Assembly: GCA_016936075.1 (NCBI GenBank)
Contig: JAFGPS010000063.1
Location: 1-47,065 of the forward strand
Source of the DNA: Sedimentisphaerales bacterium
Lineage (GTDB): Bacteria > Planctomycetota > Phycisphaerae > Sedimentisphaerales > Anaerobacaceae
Length of the DNA stretch: 47,065 nt
Direction of reading: 5' to 3'
Notes under the pieces: model-generated
What the model saw: only the letters and a program-made list of their open reading frames with translations
Told to the model about the DNA's origin: nothing
The model's database searches: none
Program-made: the position numbers and the translations under genes
Shown: piece by piece, positions 26,873 through 34,620 of the stretch
How positions within the stretch are numbered: position 1 is the first letter of the stretch
Layout of the letters: each line of letters opens with the position of its first letter

Positions 26873-29638
26873 ATGGGTAGATGTAAAGGGCTAAGTATTA
26901 TAGTATGTCTGATTCTTGTATTAAACTGTTCAGCACAAACAATCACTCTCGAAGAATCTGTTACTCAAACATTTATATTAAATCCAGTGGATGCCTCCAA
27001 TCCAACACATAATGATAATGGAGACAGGATAAGCGGTATTCTTAGGAATGAAGCATGGTTTGCATTTGATCTTTCGAGCTTGCCTTCTAATTTAACTATT
27101 GTTTCCGCTACTTTCTCGGCTTATTTCTGGAATGGATCTACAGTTCCAAGCTGGAGAGAGATGTGGTATTATTCAGATGATAGCTGGATTACTATTACCG
27201 GTGACCTCTATGCAAATAACTCGGATCCAGGGGATGACATTATAGCAGACGAAATGGTTGGGAAATTCTGGCATTCAGAACTACCTGATGAAGGTTATGT
27301 CTGGAAAACAATTCCAATCACATACAATAACTGGGCAAATGATATAGCTGATAATTATATTTCTTTTATGTTTACCGGAGGTCAATACTACGGAGCTGTT
27401 GGCCAGGGCCCCACTACTTTTGATGAAAACTGGGGTGTTGACAAAATGCCGGAATTAACTCTTACAATCATTAGTAATCCGCAGCCGATTACTGTCACAT
27501 CACCCAACGGCGGCGAATCGTTTCAGGCCGGAACCCCGCAAACAATAACTTGGAACTCTACTGGTGAAGCAGGAGAAAACGTTAAAATTGAATTATATAA
27601 GAATAATTCATATTTAAGCGATATTGCTGTTTCGACAGCAAATGACGGTGAATATACATGGTTGGTTCCTTCAGTCCTGCCTGCGGACACTACATACAAA
27701 GTGAAAATTATTGATACGAGTAATTCTTCAACATACGACTTTAGCAATAACTATTTTAGTATTACTGATTTATTTCCTTCATCCGGCTCATTACAGTTTA
27801 CATCTTCTGTATACTCTGCGTTCGAAATAATTGGCACTGTTCGCATTTATGTTAGCCGGACAGGTGGTTCTCTGGGTGTAGCAAGTGTAAACTATTCAAC
27901 ATCTAATGGAACTGCAATTGCAGGTTCGGACTTCACACAAAAATCAGGAACTTTATTCTGGAACGACGGAGACATGCAAAATAAGTATTTCGATGTTTCC
28001 ATAACTAACGATAACACATATGAAACTGATGAAACCTTTACAGTAAGTCTCAAGGATGCAATTGGTGCTAATCTGGAAAGCCCTAACCAGGCAACAGTTA
28101 TTATTACAGATAATGACCAACCTTCTTCTGGCATTAATCCACCTGAAGTTGACACACTTTCCTCTATTAATATAACCTCTGATACGGCAGAATTAATGGG
28201 TTTTTTGAAAAACGATGGTTCCGATGAAACTGATGAAAATTGCACTTGCAGGTTTACTTACTGGAAAGTTGGTGAGCAGGAAAATGCTCTATCAACTAAC
28301 TGGCAAAACGGTGTAAATCAAGGACAATACTTCAGTGCAGAAATATCCAACCTGGATCCAAATACAATATATTCATTTTATGCAAAGGCAATCAACTCGG
28401 CCGGAATTACTGATGGAAACACACTTAAGTTTAAAACTTTACCGGACCCCAATTTGCCGCCGGTATCTTTCGATCCTAACGAACCGAATACACTTTTAAT
28501 CCAGAATTTTGTCAAAGTTCTCATGGTCGATCCTAATAAGCCTCATAACAATCAGGGACTTTTAACCTATGTTGAAAAAGCAGGAAATTTAAATGGTATA
28601 GATTACAATGATGTTTTCTATTCTGTTCCAGCTTCATTGAAGGAATCTAAAATTGCTTCATTGGTTCCCATGCCAGAAAAACAAGGGAATTTTACAGGAT
28701 TTTATGAATTATCCAAAGACACAAGAAGCAATTATGCACTTGATTCTTTGCTTGAGCTAAGTATTTACAGCTTAAAGCCAAACGATCCAAACATATATTC
28801 AGAAAACTTCCTGAAATTCTGGTTTGCTGATAATGCCTTTGATGGAAAGACTGTAACAATTCAGAAAGTATCATATGACCCGAACATCATATATCCTGTT
28901 TGGGATGTAAATGAAATTATCAGTAATAACGGCAGGAAGATGATTTTAGACGATTTGACGGATCAGGAACTCAATACTCCTTATGCATTATTCACATTAT
29001 CCACAAGCAGGAAGATTTTAGATCTCAATGAAGATGGATTTGTCGATTTGGCTGATTTCGCTTTTTTAATAACCGATGTCGGTAAGACCGGTATATATAG
29101 AAGTGATATTGCCTGCATTAAAAATACTGTACAAGTCTTTGGTATTCCTGATGGCCAGGTAGATGATACTGATATAATTGTTTTCATCAATGAATACAAT
29201 GAAAAGCATCCCGATAATCCTATCACTGATCCTTATGCAGTATTGTTAGAAGATTTTGAAAATGGAAAGTTTCAGGAAGGTTTTACAACTTTTGGTGACT
29301 CTCTCTGGACAATAAGCAATGATGCTTACCTTGGAATTTTAAGTGCAAAATCAGGTACTATTGGAGATAATCAATTTTCTGTTTTAGAAGCAAATATAAC
29401 TGCTTCGACAGGAAATATTAGTTTCTGGAGAAAAGTATCTTCTGAGGCAAATTATGATTATTTGTCATTTTATATCGATAACATAAAAGCTGGATCATGG
29501 TCAGGAAATTTAGACTGGCAAGAAGTAAATTTCCAGACCTCACCAGGAGATCACAACTTAAAATGGGTTTATTTAAAAGACAACTGTTTTTCTTCCGGGC
29601 AAGATGCGGCATGGATAGATAATATAAAAATCAAGTAA
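26873..29638 (+). CDS. Large secreted multidomain protein with Calx-beta, Fn3 and dockerin-like modules
   Basis: A 921-residue exported protein. Order: signal peptide (LSIIVCLILVLNCSAQ); a DNRLRE-like beta domain (about 25-200; EAWFAFDLSSLPSNLTIVSA); a Kre9/KNH-like immunoglobulin-type domain (about 205-300; VTSPNGGESFQAGTPQTITW); a Calx-beta domain (about 305-415; TIAGSD-like TAIAGSDFTQKSGTLFW, then ETDETFTVSL); a fibronectin type III-like domain (about 425-530); a poorly conserved stretch; dockerin-like motifs (about 715-785; DLNEDGFVDLADFAFLI and a second Asp-rich stretch); and a C-terminal jelly-roll-like domain (about 795-921). It looks like an adhesive or polysaccharide-binding surface protein with no visible catalytic motif. 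It is a likely type II secretion client and has its own promoter and terminator. Confidence 0.85.
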   Translation: MGRCKGLSIIVCLILVLNCSAQTITLEESVTQTFILNPVDASNPTHNDNGDRISGILRNEAWFAFDLSSLPSNLTIVSATFSAYFWNGSTVPSWREMWYYSDDSWITITGDLYANNSDPGDDIIADEMVGKFWHSELPDEGYVWKTIPITYNNWANDIADNYISFMFTGGQYYGAVGQGPTTFDENWGVDKMPELTLTIISNPQPITVTSPNGGESFQAGTPQTITWNSTGEAGENVKIELYKNNSYLSDIAVSTANDGEYTWLVPSVLPADTTYKVKIIDTSNSSTYDFSNNYFSITDLFPSSGSLQFTSSVYSAFEIIGTVRIYVSRTGGSLGVASVNYSTSNGTAIAGSDFTQKSGTLFWNDGDMQNKYFDVSITNDNTYETDETFTVSLKDAIGANLESPNQATVIITDNDQPSSGINPPEVDTLSSINITSDTAELMGFLKNDGSDETDENCTCRFTYWKVGEQENALSTNWQNGVNQGQYFSAEISNLDPNTIYSFYAKAINSAGITDGNTLKFKTLPDPNLPPVSFDPNEPNTLLIQNFVKVLMVDPNKPHNNQGLLTYVEKAGNLNGIDYNDVFYSVPASLKESKIASLVPMPEKQGNFTGFYELSKDTRSNYALDSLLELSIYSLKPNDPNIYSENFLKFWFADNAFDGKTVTIQKVSYDPNIIYPVWDVNEIISNNGRKMILDDLTDQELNTPYALFTLSTSRKILDLNEDGFVDLADFAFLITDVGKTGIYRSDIACIKNTVQVFGIPDGQVDDTDIIVFINEYNEKHPDNPITDPYAVLLEDFENGKFQEGFTTFGDSLWTISNDAYLGILSAKSGTIGDNQFSVLEANITASTGNISFWRKVSSEANYDYLSFYIDNIKAGSWSGNLDWQEVNFQTSPGDHNLKWVYLKDNCFSSGQDAAWIDNIKIK

Positions 29639-29670
29639 AATAATTCTTAAATTCAAAATCACGTTTATTA

Positions 29671-29705
29671 AAAAAGCTGTAAGCATGCACTTACAGCTTT
29701 TTTAA
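29671..29705 (+). terminator. Rho-independent terminator of the exoprotein gene
   Basis: Stem AAAAAGCTGTAAG (29671-29683) with CTTACAGCTTTTT (29690-29702), loop CATGCA, ending in a T run. It begins 32 bp after the stop codon. Confidence 0.9.
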
Positions 29706-30043
29706 TATTATGATATTATGTCTTGATGGTTCAACAGTTGAAGCAGAAGCATCAGCGACACATATTTTACATAATGGCAACTTTAGTATCCTCAGAGCAG
29801 TAAAGAAGAATCGCCCATGATTTATATAATTCCATAGGCCAGACACTTTCACTTTCGTTAAGAGAATTAAAAAATATACAGAAAATAATTGCGGTTTTAC
29901 TTAAGGATTTCGAATAGGCATTTTAAGGAATTTACTTATTTCGTTATTAAACAATATATATTAATAATGACAATTATTATATGTCTATTATTGAGTGGTG
30001 AATAGCGGAGCTTAATGAGTATGTTTATAAATATAATTCAAAA
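29706..30043. other. Intergenic region without a recognisable gene
   Basis: About 340 bp of AT-rich DNA. The longest frame that opens with ATG here has about 25 codons and shows no family resemblance. I see no promoter of good quality and no repeat. Confidence 0.5.
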
Positions 30044-30322
30044 ATGCGTGTTTTAAAAAGAGCTCACTCAGGAACTGAAAACAGTATATATACAAGAACA
30101 ATGGCTGTATTAATGAAAAAAATTGAAGATACTCCCGAAAATATGAAATTATGTATGCAGGGTAACTGTTCATCTTGTCCAAGCTATTGCGGCAAAAAAG
30201 GAGAAGGACTATTTTGTGCGCGGGGGCCAAGTAAGGAACATGTCAAAAAAAAAGGATGTAATTGCCCTCAATGTCCTGTTTGGATTAATAATGGCCTTTC
30301 AAAGATGTACTATTGTACATAA
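30044..30322 (+). CDS. DUF2769-like cysteine-rich protein
   Basis: A 92-residue protein with nine cysteines spaced as in the DUF2769 family: MQGNCSSCPSYCGKKG, LFCARGPSKEH, KKKGCNCPQCPVW and a final MYYCT. These suggest a metal site or Fe-S cluster, but no function is known. Homologues I recall are mainly in methanogens and anaerobic bacteria. The start is unsure: no ribosome site precedes the first ATG, and ATG codons at 30101 or 30113 (MKKIEDTPENMKL) would give the more typical family length. Confidence 0.65.
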   Translation: MRVLKRAHSGTENSIYTRTMAVLMKKIEDTPENMKLCMQGNCSSCPSYCGKKGEGLFCARGPSKEHVKKKGCNCPQCPVWINNGLSKMYYCT

Positions 30323-30388
30323 TAAATTTAGTTCAACTCCCACCCTGCTAATACTATAGCTTTATGAATAAAAAGATTTAATATTAAA

Positions 30389-30442
30389 AAAGCCTCTGTG
30401 TACGGCGGAACAATTAAAAGTAATATTTATCACAGAGGCTTT
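30389..30442. terminator. Long inverted repeat, probable bidirectional terminator
   Basis: AAAGCCTCTGTG (30389-30400) and CACAGAGGCTTT (30431-30442) are perfect complements around a 30-nt loop. A run of A on the left gives a T tract for the minus strand; the plus strand continues TTAATTATTT. It is 67 bp after the DUF2769 gene and may end its transcript. Confidence 0.6.
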
Positions 30443-30716
30443 AATTATTTCACAGTATCCTTTAATAGCTTTAATTACTAAAATGATTGCAGTTTGTTCT
30501 ATTATTTCTTTGCTTTATACCCAATATTTTTTCATTATATTTATAGCTAAGCTTAGGTTTGTGAAGAAGCGATTCTAAATGACGGCAGTTCATATGAAAT
30601 ATCTAATTTTATTATCGTAAAATAATAAAAATAAGGCAGTTTTTTATTCAACTGCAATTCACTAAAAAAAGGAAACTATCCAAGGCTACGGAAATTTATT
30701 CCAGTAGCCTTTTTTC
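30443..30716 (+). ncRNA. Possible small RNA ending in an orphan terminator
   Basis: No gene lies between 30323 and 30916 on the plus strand, yet a clean intrinsic terminator sits at 30682-30716: AAGGCTAC (30682-30689) pairs with GTAGCCTT (30704-30711) and a T run follows. Just upstream are two further small hairpins, GCAGTT/AACTGC (30636-30655) and GGA-AACTA-TCC (about 30671-30681). A weak promoter (TTGCTT at 30510) is possible. This could be a short structured RNA or a leftover terminator; I recognise no RNA family. Confidence 0.3.
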
Positions 30717-30777
30717 TTGCTTTGGACACCTTTATCATTTTTACAATCAAATTTTTCGAACTAAAATGCAATATTTC

Positions 30778-30806
30778 TTGCTGAAAGTGGATTTTTTGTA
30801 TAAAAT
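30778..30806 (+). promoter_or_regulatory. Promoter of the ECF operon
   Basis: TTGCTG (30778-30783), 17-bp spacer, TAAAAT (30801-30806), about 110 bp before the sigma gene. The leader then carries the hairpin at 30859-30879. Confidence 0.4.
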
Positions 30807-30858
30807 TCCGTGACTCAGGGTGAAAAACATGCCTTTTATATATGGTAACGGGCATGGT

Positions 30859-30879
30859 CCTGAACCGCTCAGGTTCAGG
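30859..30879 (+). promoter_or_regulatory. Leader hairpin upstream of the sigma factor gene
   Basis: CCTGAACC (30859-30866), loop GCTCA, GGTTCAGG (30872-30879). It is a GC-rich perfect 8-bp stem without a T tract, 37 bp before the ATG, so it could affect translation or RNA stability rather than end transcription. GGAGAAGT at 30908 is the ribosome site. Confidence 0.45.
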
Positions 30880-30916
30880 GCAGGCAACTTAGTACTGGTA
30901 AACATGGTGGAGAAGT

Positions 30917-31480
30917 ATGATTGATAGAAGGTTGCAGAATGCTATAAAAGAACTCACGACCGGTGATGATGAAAACCGCCGCCGTGCGATGGAGCCCTTC
31001 GTCTGGGCGACCTTTCAACAGTTTATCAGGCATTTGTACCGTTACCTCGGCAATGAAGTCGAATGTGAAGATGTTTTGGAAGATGTTTACGCCGATATTT
31101 GGGAAAATCCGAAATATCTTGAGAATGTAGCCAGTGATCATGGACTTCTCAAAACAGTTTACATGTATTATATGCGTAGAAGGCTTCGAGAAGTATATAG
31201 AAGAAGGAATCGACGTTCGAATTTATCGCAGGAAGGATTATACCAGCTTGTCGCACCGGAAGCGGGAGCTTTTGATGCGATGTCGCGAATCGAGTTTAAT
31301 GAGACCCTATACCGCGCGATTGACAAGCTCAAGGCAAGAGAAAGAAGAGCAATAGAACTCTGGATGGAAGGAATGTCCAACAGAGCAATAGCAATGGAGT
31401 TCCGAACGACAATCGGAGCTGTGAAAATGTTGAAATTCAGGGCAATGTTGAAATTGAAAAAGTTTATGACTGATTCATAG
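30917..31480 (+). CDS. ECF-type RNA polymerase sigma factor
   Basis: A 187-residue sigma-70 family regulator. Region 2 (about 20-95): EPFVWATFQQFIRHLYRYLG, then EDVLEDVYADIWENPKYL, the equivalent of the usual DLVQDVFLRLW segment. Region 4 (about 130-185): LKARERRAIELWMEGMSNRA, then a helix-turn-helix through TTIGAVKMLKFRAMLKLKKF. There is no extended C-terminal domain. It heads a three-gene operon; no membrane anti-sigma factor is next to it, which is unusual for an ECF sigma. Confidence 0.88.
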   Translation: MIDRRLQNAIKELTTGDDENRRRAMEPFVWATFQQFIRHLYRYLGNEVECEDVLEDVYADIWENPKYLENVASDHGLLKTVYMYYMRRRLREVYRRRNRRSNLSQEGLYQLVAPEAGAFDAMSRIEFNETLYRAIDKLKARERRAIELWMEGMSNRAIAMEFRTTIGAVKMLKFRAMLKLKKFMTDS

Positions 31481-31551
31481 TGGCATGACCATCCTGGCCA
31501 TGTATTCATGGGCTGGAAGCTCATGACACAAGACTTTACAGGGGAATAAAA

Positions 31552-31899
31552 ATGGCTGATATTAATAGAGAAATTCAGGAATTATTAGTCGATTATGCGG
31601 GCGCATTGCGTGACGGCTGCATTCCGTCTTTCCTTAAATCACTTACACGTGAAGAAGGACAAGCTATAGCTTCTTCAGGTGATTTTTGGGATGCAAGTGA
31701 AATTGTACGAATACTCAATAGTACTGCTTTTGCGGAAAAGGCGGTTACCGCAGATGTGGGACTATTCATGTCACGTGTCAATGCAAATATCGTATCCAGA
31801 AAGAAAAAAGCAAGGGGAGCATCTCAAACGAGACAACATAGGAATTCCATAAGGAAAACAAATACGAGATCATCAAACAAAACACAAGCAACTGAGTAA
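31552..31899 (+). CDS. Small protein with basic tail, possible partner of the ECF sigma
   Basis: I do not recognise this 115-residue protein. Residues 1-85 look helical and soluble (INREIQELLVDYAGALRDGC, FWDASEIVRILNSTAFAEKA); residues 83-115 are Arg/Lys/Ser/Asn/Gln-rich and probably disordered (KKKARGASQTRQHRN). No membrane helix or zinc motif of known anti-sigma types is present. A good ribosome site, AGGGGAA, precedes the ATG. It lies 71 bp after the sigma gene and 5 bp before the editing-domain gene, so it may be an anti-sigma factor or adaptor; that is inference. Confidence 0.65.
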   Translation: MADINREIQELLVDYAGALRDGCIPSFLKSLTREEGQAIASSGDFWDASEIVRILNSTAFAEKAVTADVGLFMSRVNANIVSRKKKARGASQTRQHRNSIRKTNTRSSNKTQATE

Positions 31900-31904
31900 A
31901 AAAT

Positions 31905-32984
31905 ATGATTATAGATTGCCACCAATGCTCTTCCTGCTATTTCGAAGATAAAATACCGTCTTCGAGAATAGATCCTGCTATGATTTCACCAGCGCAAAGC
32001 AGAAAAACCTTTGAAAATGTATTGCTGGCATTTGTTTGCATAGAATTATACGATAGCAGAGAGGAAATAGAAGAAGCTGTCGCAGAATTTGATTCGATTA
32101 TGCGAATGATAGGAAAAAGACCCATTGTGTTGTGTCCGAATGTTCATTTATCTATTGATAAAGCTCCTGAAAAACAGGCTGTTTACCTGATAAGTGAACT
32201 GGAAAATACGCTTGTCTTAAGAGGCTTTGATGTATATCTTCTTTCCTTCGGCTACCATAAACAATACGGCATGGAATGCAATGGAAATGTCGGAAGTGTT
32301 CTTGGAAGGAGATTTTTAGGCTCTCCAGAAAAGCAGTTTCTCAGGCTCTTAACACGACTTGGGATTTGCCCGCCTGACTCAATGCCTTTTGATATGCCTG
32401 ACTGGGCAAAAATGCTCACGCAGCGCCAATTGAAGGTATTGGGCAATAGAAGGGAAACGTATACTTTCGCAAAGAATATGCTCCAGGAACAGCTCGACGC
32501 GACCGGCAACGGGGAACTTTGGACCTGCATGTTATTCGAGGGTGAAAGACAACCAGTTGACGATTACCTCAGCGCTCTTTATGAAGTAATCGAGGACTAC
32601 CCGGATGTCAGGGTGCATCGTGCTTTAAATTTGAGTGTGCATGGTTTTTCAAATGCCGCAAGACATCTGTTTAGAAGATACCCTGACGCTATCGAAACTG
32701 GCAGATTGAGAATTTATAATAGCCATGTTTCGGATATTGAATTTCTTTTAACAAGAACATCAGTCCTTCTTGCATTTCCGCAAATACCAAGAAAAGCCGG
32801 CTCCCACGCAGGAGAAATATCATTTGGGATATATTGCAGGGATGTGGACTTCTCACATAATATAATTCAATGGTACAGTACGTTTCTTGTGGATCCGCGA
32901 TTTGGTTGGATTTGTACAGAAGCTGAGCTGAATACAGCAATCAATGAATTGGAGGAAGAGATGTTCCAGGAAAAACGTGAGTAA
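31905..32984 (+). CDS. Archaeal ThrRS-type editing-domain protein with unknown C-terminal domain
   Basis: A 359-residue protein. Residues 1-137 align by eye with the N-terminal editing domain of archaeal threonyl-tRNA synthetases (D-aminoacyl-tRNA deacylase fold): TFENVLLAFVCIELYDS, IVLCPNVHLS, then GFDVYLLSFGYHKQYGMECN. The pocket His (His81 in PNVHLS) and Lys (Lys119 in FGYHKQ) are kept, and Cys125 matches the Cys of the archaeal CKGHP motif, but KGHP itself has become NGNV. Residues 140-359 contain no synthetase motifs 1-3; they form a separate alpha/beta-looking domain (MLTQRQLKVLGNRRETYTFA; LLAFPQIPRKAGSHAG; IYCRDVDFSHNIIQWY) that I do not recognise. It could clear mischarged tRNA in trans or have been recruited to signalling. 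The family link is a sequence impression without a search. Confidence 0.68.
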   Translation: MIIDCHQCSSCYFEDKIPSSRIDPAMISPAQSRKTFENVLLAFVCIELYDSREEIEEAVAEFDSIMRMIGKRPIVLCPNVHLSIDKAPEKQAVYLISELENTLVLRGFDVYLLSFGYHKQYGMECNGNVGSVLGRRFLGSPEKQFLRLLTRLGICPPDSMPFDMPDWAKMLTQRQLKVLGNRRETYTFAKNMLQEQLDATGNGELWTCMLFEGERQPVDDYLSALYEVIEDYPDVRVHRALNLSVHGFSNAARHLFRRYPDAIETGRLRIYNSHVSDIEFLLTRTSVLLAFPQIPRKAGSHAGEISFGIYCRDVDFSHNIIQWYSTFLVDPRFGWICTEAELNTAINELEEEMFQEKRE

Positions 32985-33004
32985 AGCTCGATAAAAATTT
33001 AATT

Positions 33005-33025
33005 CTGCTTTTTCGTAAAAAGCAG
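33005..33025 (+). terminator. Hairpin after the ECF operon
   Basis: CTGCTTTTT-CGT-AAAAAGCAG: a 9-bp stem with a 3-nt loop, 21 bp after the editing-domain gene. No T tract follows (ATAATAATAAATA), so it may only weakly end transcription, or instead act as an RNA stabiliser before the symporter gene. Confidence 0.4.
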
Positions 33026-33050
33026 ATAATAATAAATAGGACTCGAACCT

Positions 33051-34466
33051 GTGGAAACAGTTATTTCCGTCACGGTTGTCATAGCTTATGTTATTTTATT
33101 AACATTCGTTGCTTTACGCGCAAGGACTGCGCACGAATTCGAGGAATTTTCCCTCGCAAAACGCTCACTCCCGCTTGCTTTGGTATTCGGTAGTCTTGCG
33201 GCAACATATGTAGGCCCCGGATTTTCAATAGGCTTCGTTGGTAAGGGATTCAATAGCGGCTATCTATTCCTGGCTATTGGACTGGCCTATGCAATCCAAA
33301 ACATCTTAGTCGGACTTATTGTCGCACCAAAACTCAGAGCACTGAAAAACTGCCATACGCTCGGCGAAGCTATCGGAGAAAAATATGACAAGAAATGCCA
33401 GGTCATTGCCGGTGTAATTTCTGTTGGTTTATGTGCAGGTTTTTCGGCTGTAATGGCAAAAGCTGGCGGAGATGTATTAGATAGCTTATTACATTTCCCT
33501 AAGGAATTATCATGGTTAGCCGTTGTTATTATTGTCGGTTTCACAACTTTATACACAACTTTCGGAGGATTGAGAGCGAGCGTAATAACAGACGCTTTTC
33601 AATTCGCCGCCTTTGCTACCTTATTACCAATCACACTATTATTAACATTCTGGTTCAATTTGAAATGGGATACTTCTGCTTTCTTTCAACAGGCTTCTGA
33701 AGCTACCAAAGCTGGTTTGGAATCGACATCAGCTATAAAAATAATAGGACTTGTTATTGCGTTCCTGCTTGGAGAAATGCTCATACCACCTTATGCTAAC
33801 AGAGCATTGGCTTCCAAATCAACTAAAATATCAAGAAATGGTTTTATACTGGCTGGCATATTCAGCATATTCTGGTTTATGGTTATGGTCTCGCTTGGAA
33901 TTATGGCCAGAAGTATCATACCCGCAGATACCGCAGAAGATAATGTACTTTATAGCTTAGTGCATGAAGTCATGCCCACAAGCGGCTACGCACTCTTATT
34001 AGTCGTTTTAATTTCAGTTATAATGTCGAGCTTAGATTCATTATTAAACGCTGGAGCAGTTTCTTTTACACAGGATATAGTTAAGCCATTTGCAAATTTA
34101 TCAAATAAATTTTCATTAAATACCGGCAGAATCGCTACTGTTGCTATCGCAATCACAGCTGCAGTTAGTGCATTGGCGGTTGATAATATTATAAGTGGAT
34201 TACTAACATGCTATGCGGTTTGGACGCCGGCGATACTGCCTTCTTTGATTTTAGGATTATGGATTAAAAATCCAAGACCTTTGGCAGGGATTTTATCAAT
34301 GAGTGTTGGTGCCACGATCTCTGTAATTCTATGGATAATTTTCATATTCTTTCTGGAACGATCAGCAGATTTCGCTTTACCGAGTGTTATCATTCCTGGT
34401 CTTGCGTTTTCTGTTCTGGCATATTTCATCGGACATTTATGGCAAAAACCTAAGGATGGACAATAG
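33051..34466 (+). CDS. Sodium:solute symporter (SSF) family protein
   Basis: A 471-residue membrane protein with about 12-13 helices. SSF marks: EEFSLAKRSLPLALVFGSLA and ATYVGPGFSIGFVGKGFNSG at the N-terminal helices, YTTFGGLRASVITDAFQFAA in the core, and VLISVIMSSLDSLLNAGAVS, the region holding the Na2-site serines. It uses a GTG start preceded by AGGA. It imports an unknown solute with sodium. It may be co-transcribed with the ECF operon (67 bp gap with a hairpin) and directly abuts a small membrane-peptide gene. Confidence 0.9.
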   Translation: METVISVTVVIAYVILLTFVALRARTAHEFEEFSLAKRSLPLALVFGSLAATYVGPGFSIGFVGKGFNSGYLFLAIGLAYAIQNILVGLIVAPKLRALKNCHTLGEAIGEKYDKKCQVIAGVISVGLCAGFSAVMAKAGGDVLDSLLHFPKELSWLAVVIIVGFTTLYTTFGGLRASVITDAFQFAAFATLLPITLLLTFWFNLKWDTSAFFQQASEATKAGLESTSAIKIIGLVIAFLLGEMLIPPYANRALASKSTKISRNGFILAGIFSIFWFMVMVSLGIMARSIIPADTAEDNVLYSLVHEVMPTSGYALLLVVLISVIMSSLDSLLNAGAVSFTQDIVKPFANLSNKFSLNTGRIATVAIAITAAVSALAVDNIISGLLTCYAVWTPAILPSLILGLWIKNPRPLAGILSMSVGATISVILWIIFIFFLERSADFALPSVIIPGLAFSVLAYFIGHLWQKPKDGQ

Positions 34467-34619
34467 ATGAAAACTTTAGTCTTTGTTATCGTTATAGCTG
34501 GCGCATTAATCGCTATTGCAAGTGGAATTTGGGTTGCAACAGCATTAGGAAACGCTATATCCAGAAACAAAGAGAGAGATGTTCCTGAAAATTCTGCAAG
34601 TGATTTAACAGAAGAATAA
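34467..34619 (+). CDS. 50-residue single-pass membrane peptide, possible symporter subunit
   Basis: An ATG immediately follows the symporter's TAG (TAGATG), opening a 50-residue frame: MKTLVFVIVIAGALIAIASG forms one membrane helix, followed by WVATALGNAISRNKERDVPE and an acidic tail. The abutting start points to translational coupling, and a small membrane partner next to an SSF transporter has precedent (YhdT next to PanF). It ends 1 bp from the convergent permease gene. Confidence 0.7.
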   Translation: MKTLVFVIVIAGALIAIASGIWVATALGNAISRNKERDVPENSASDLTEE

Positions 34620-34620
34620 C

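Noticed and set aside
30636..30716. c-di-GMP or other known riboswitch before the ECF operon
   Set aside because: The GGAAACTATCC and AAGGCTACGG pieces are loosely reminiscent, but the conserved core of known classes is missing and a terminator cuts the region off from the sigma gene.
32045..32320. Functional threonyl-tRNA synthetase
   Set aside because: Only the editing-type domain is recognisable; class II synthetase motifs 1-3 and the anticodon domain are absent.
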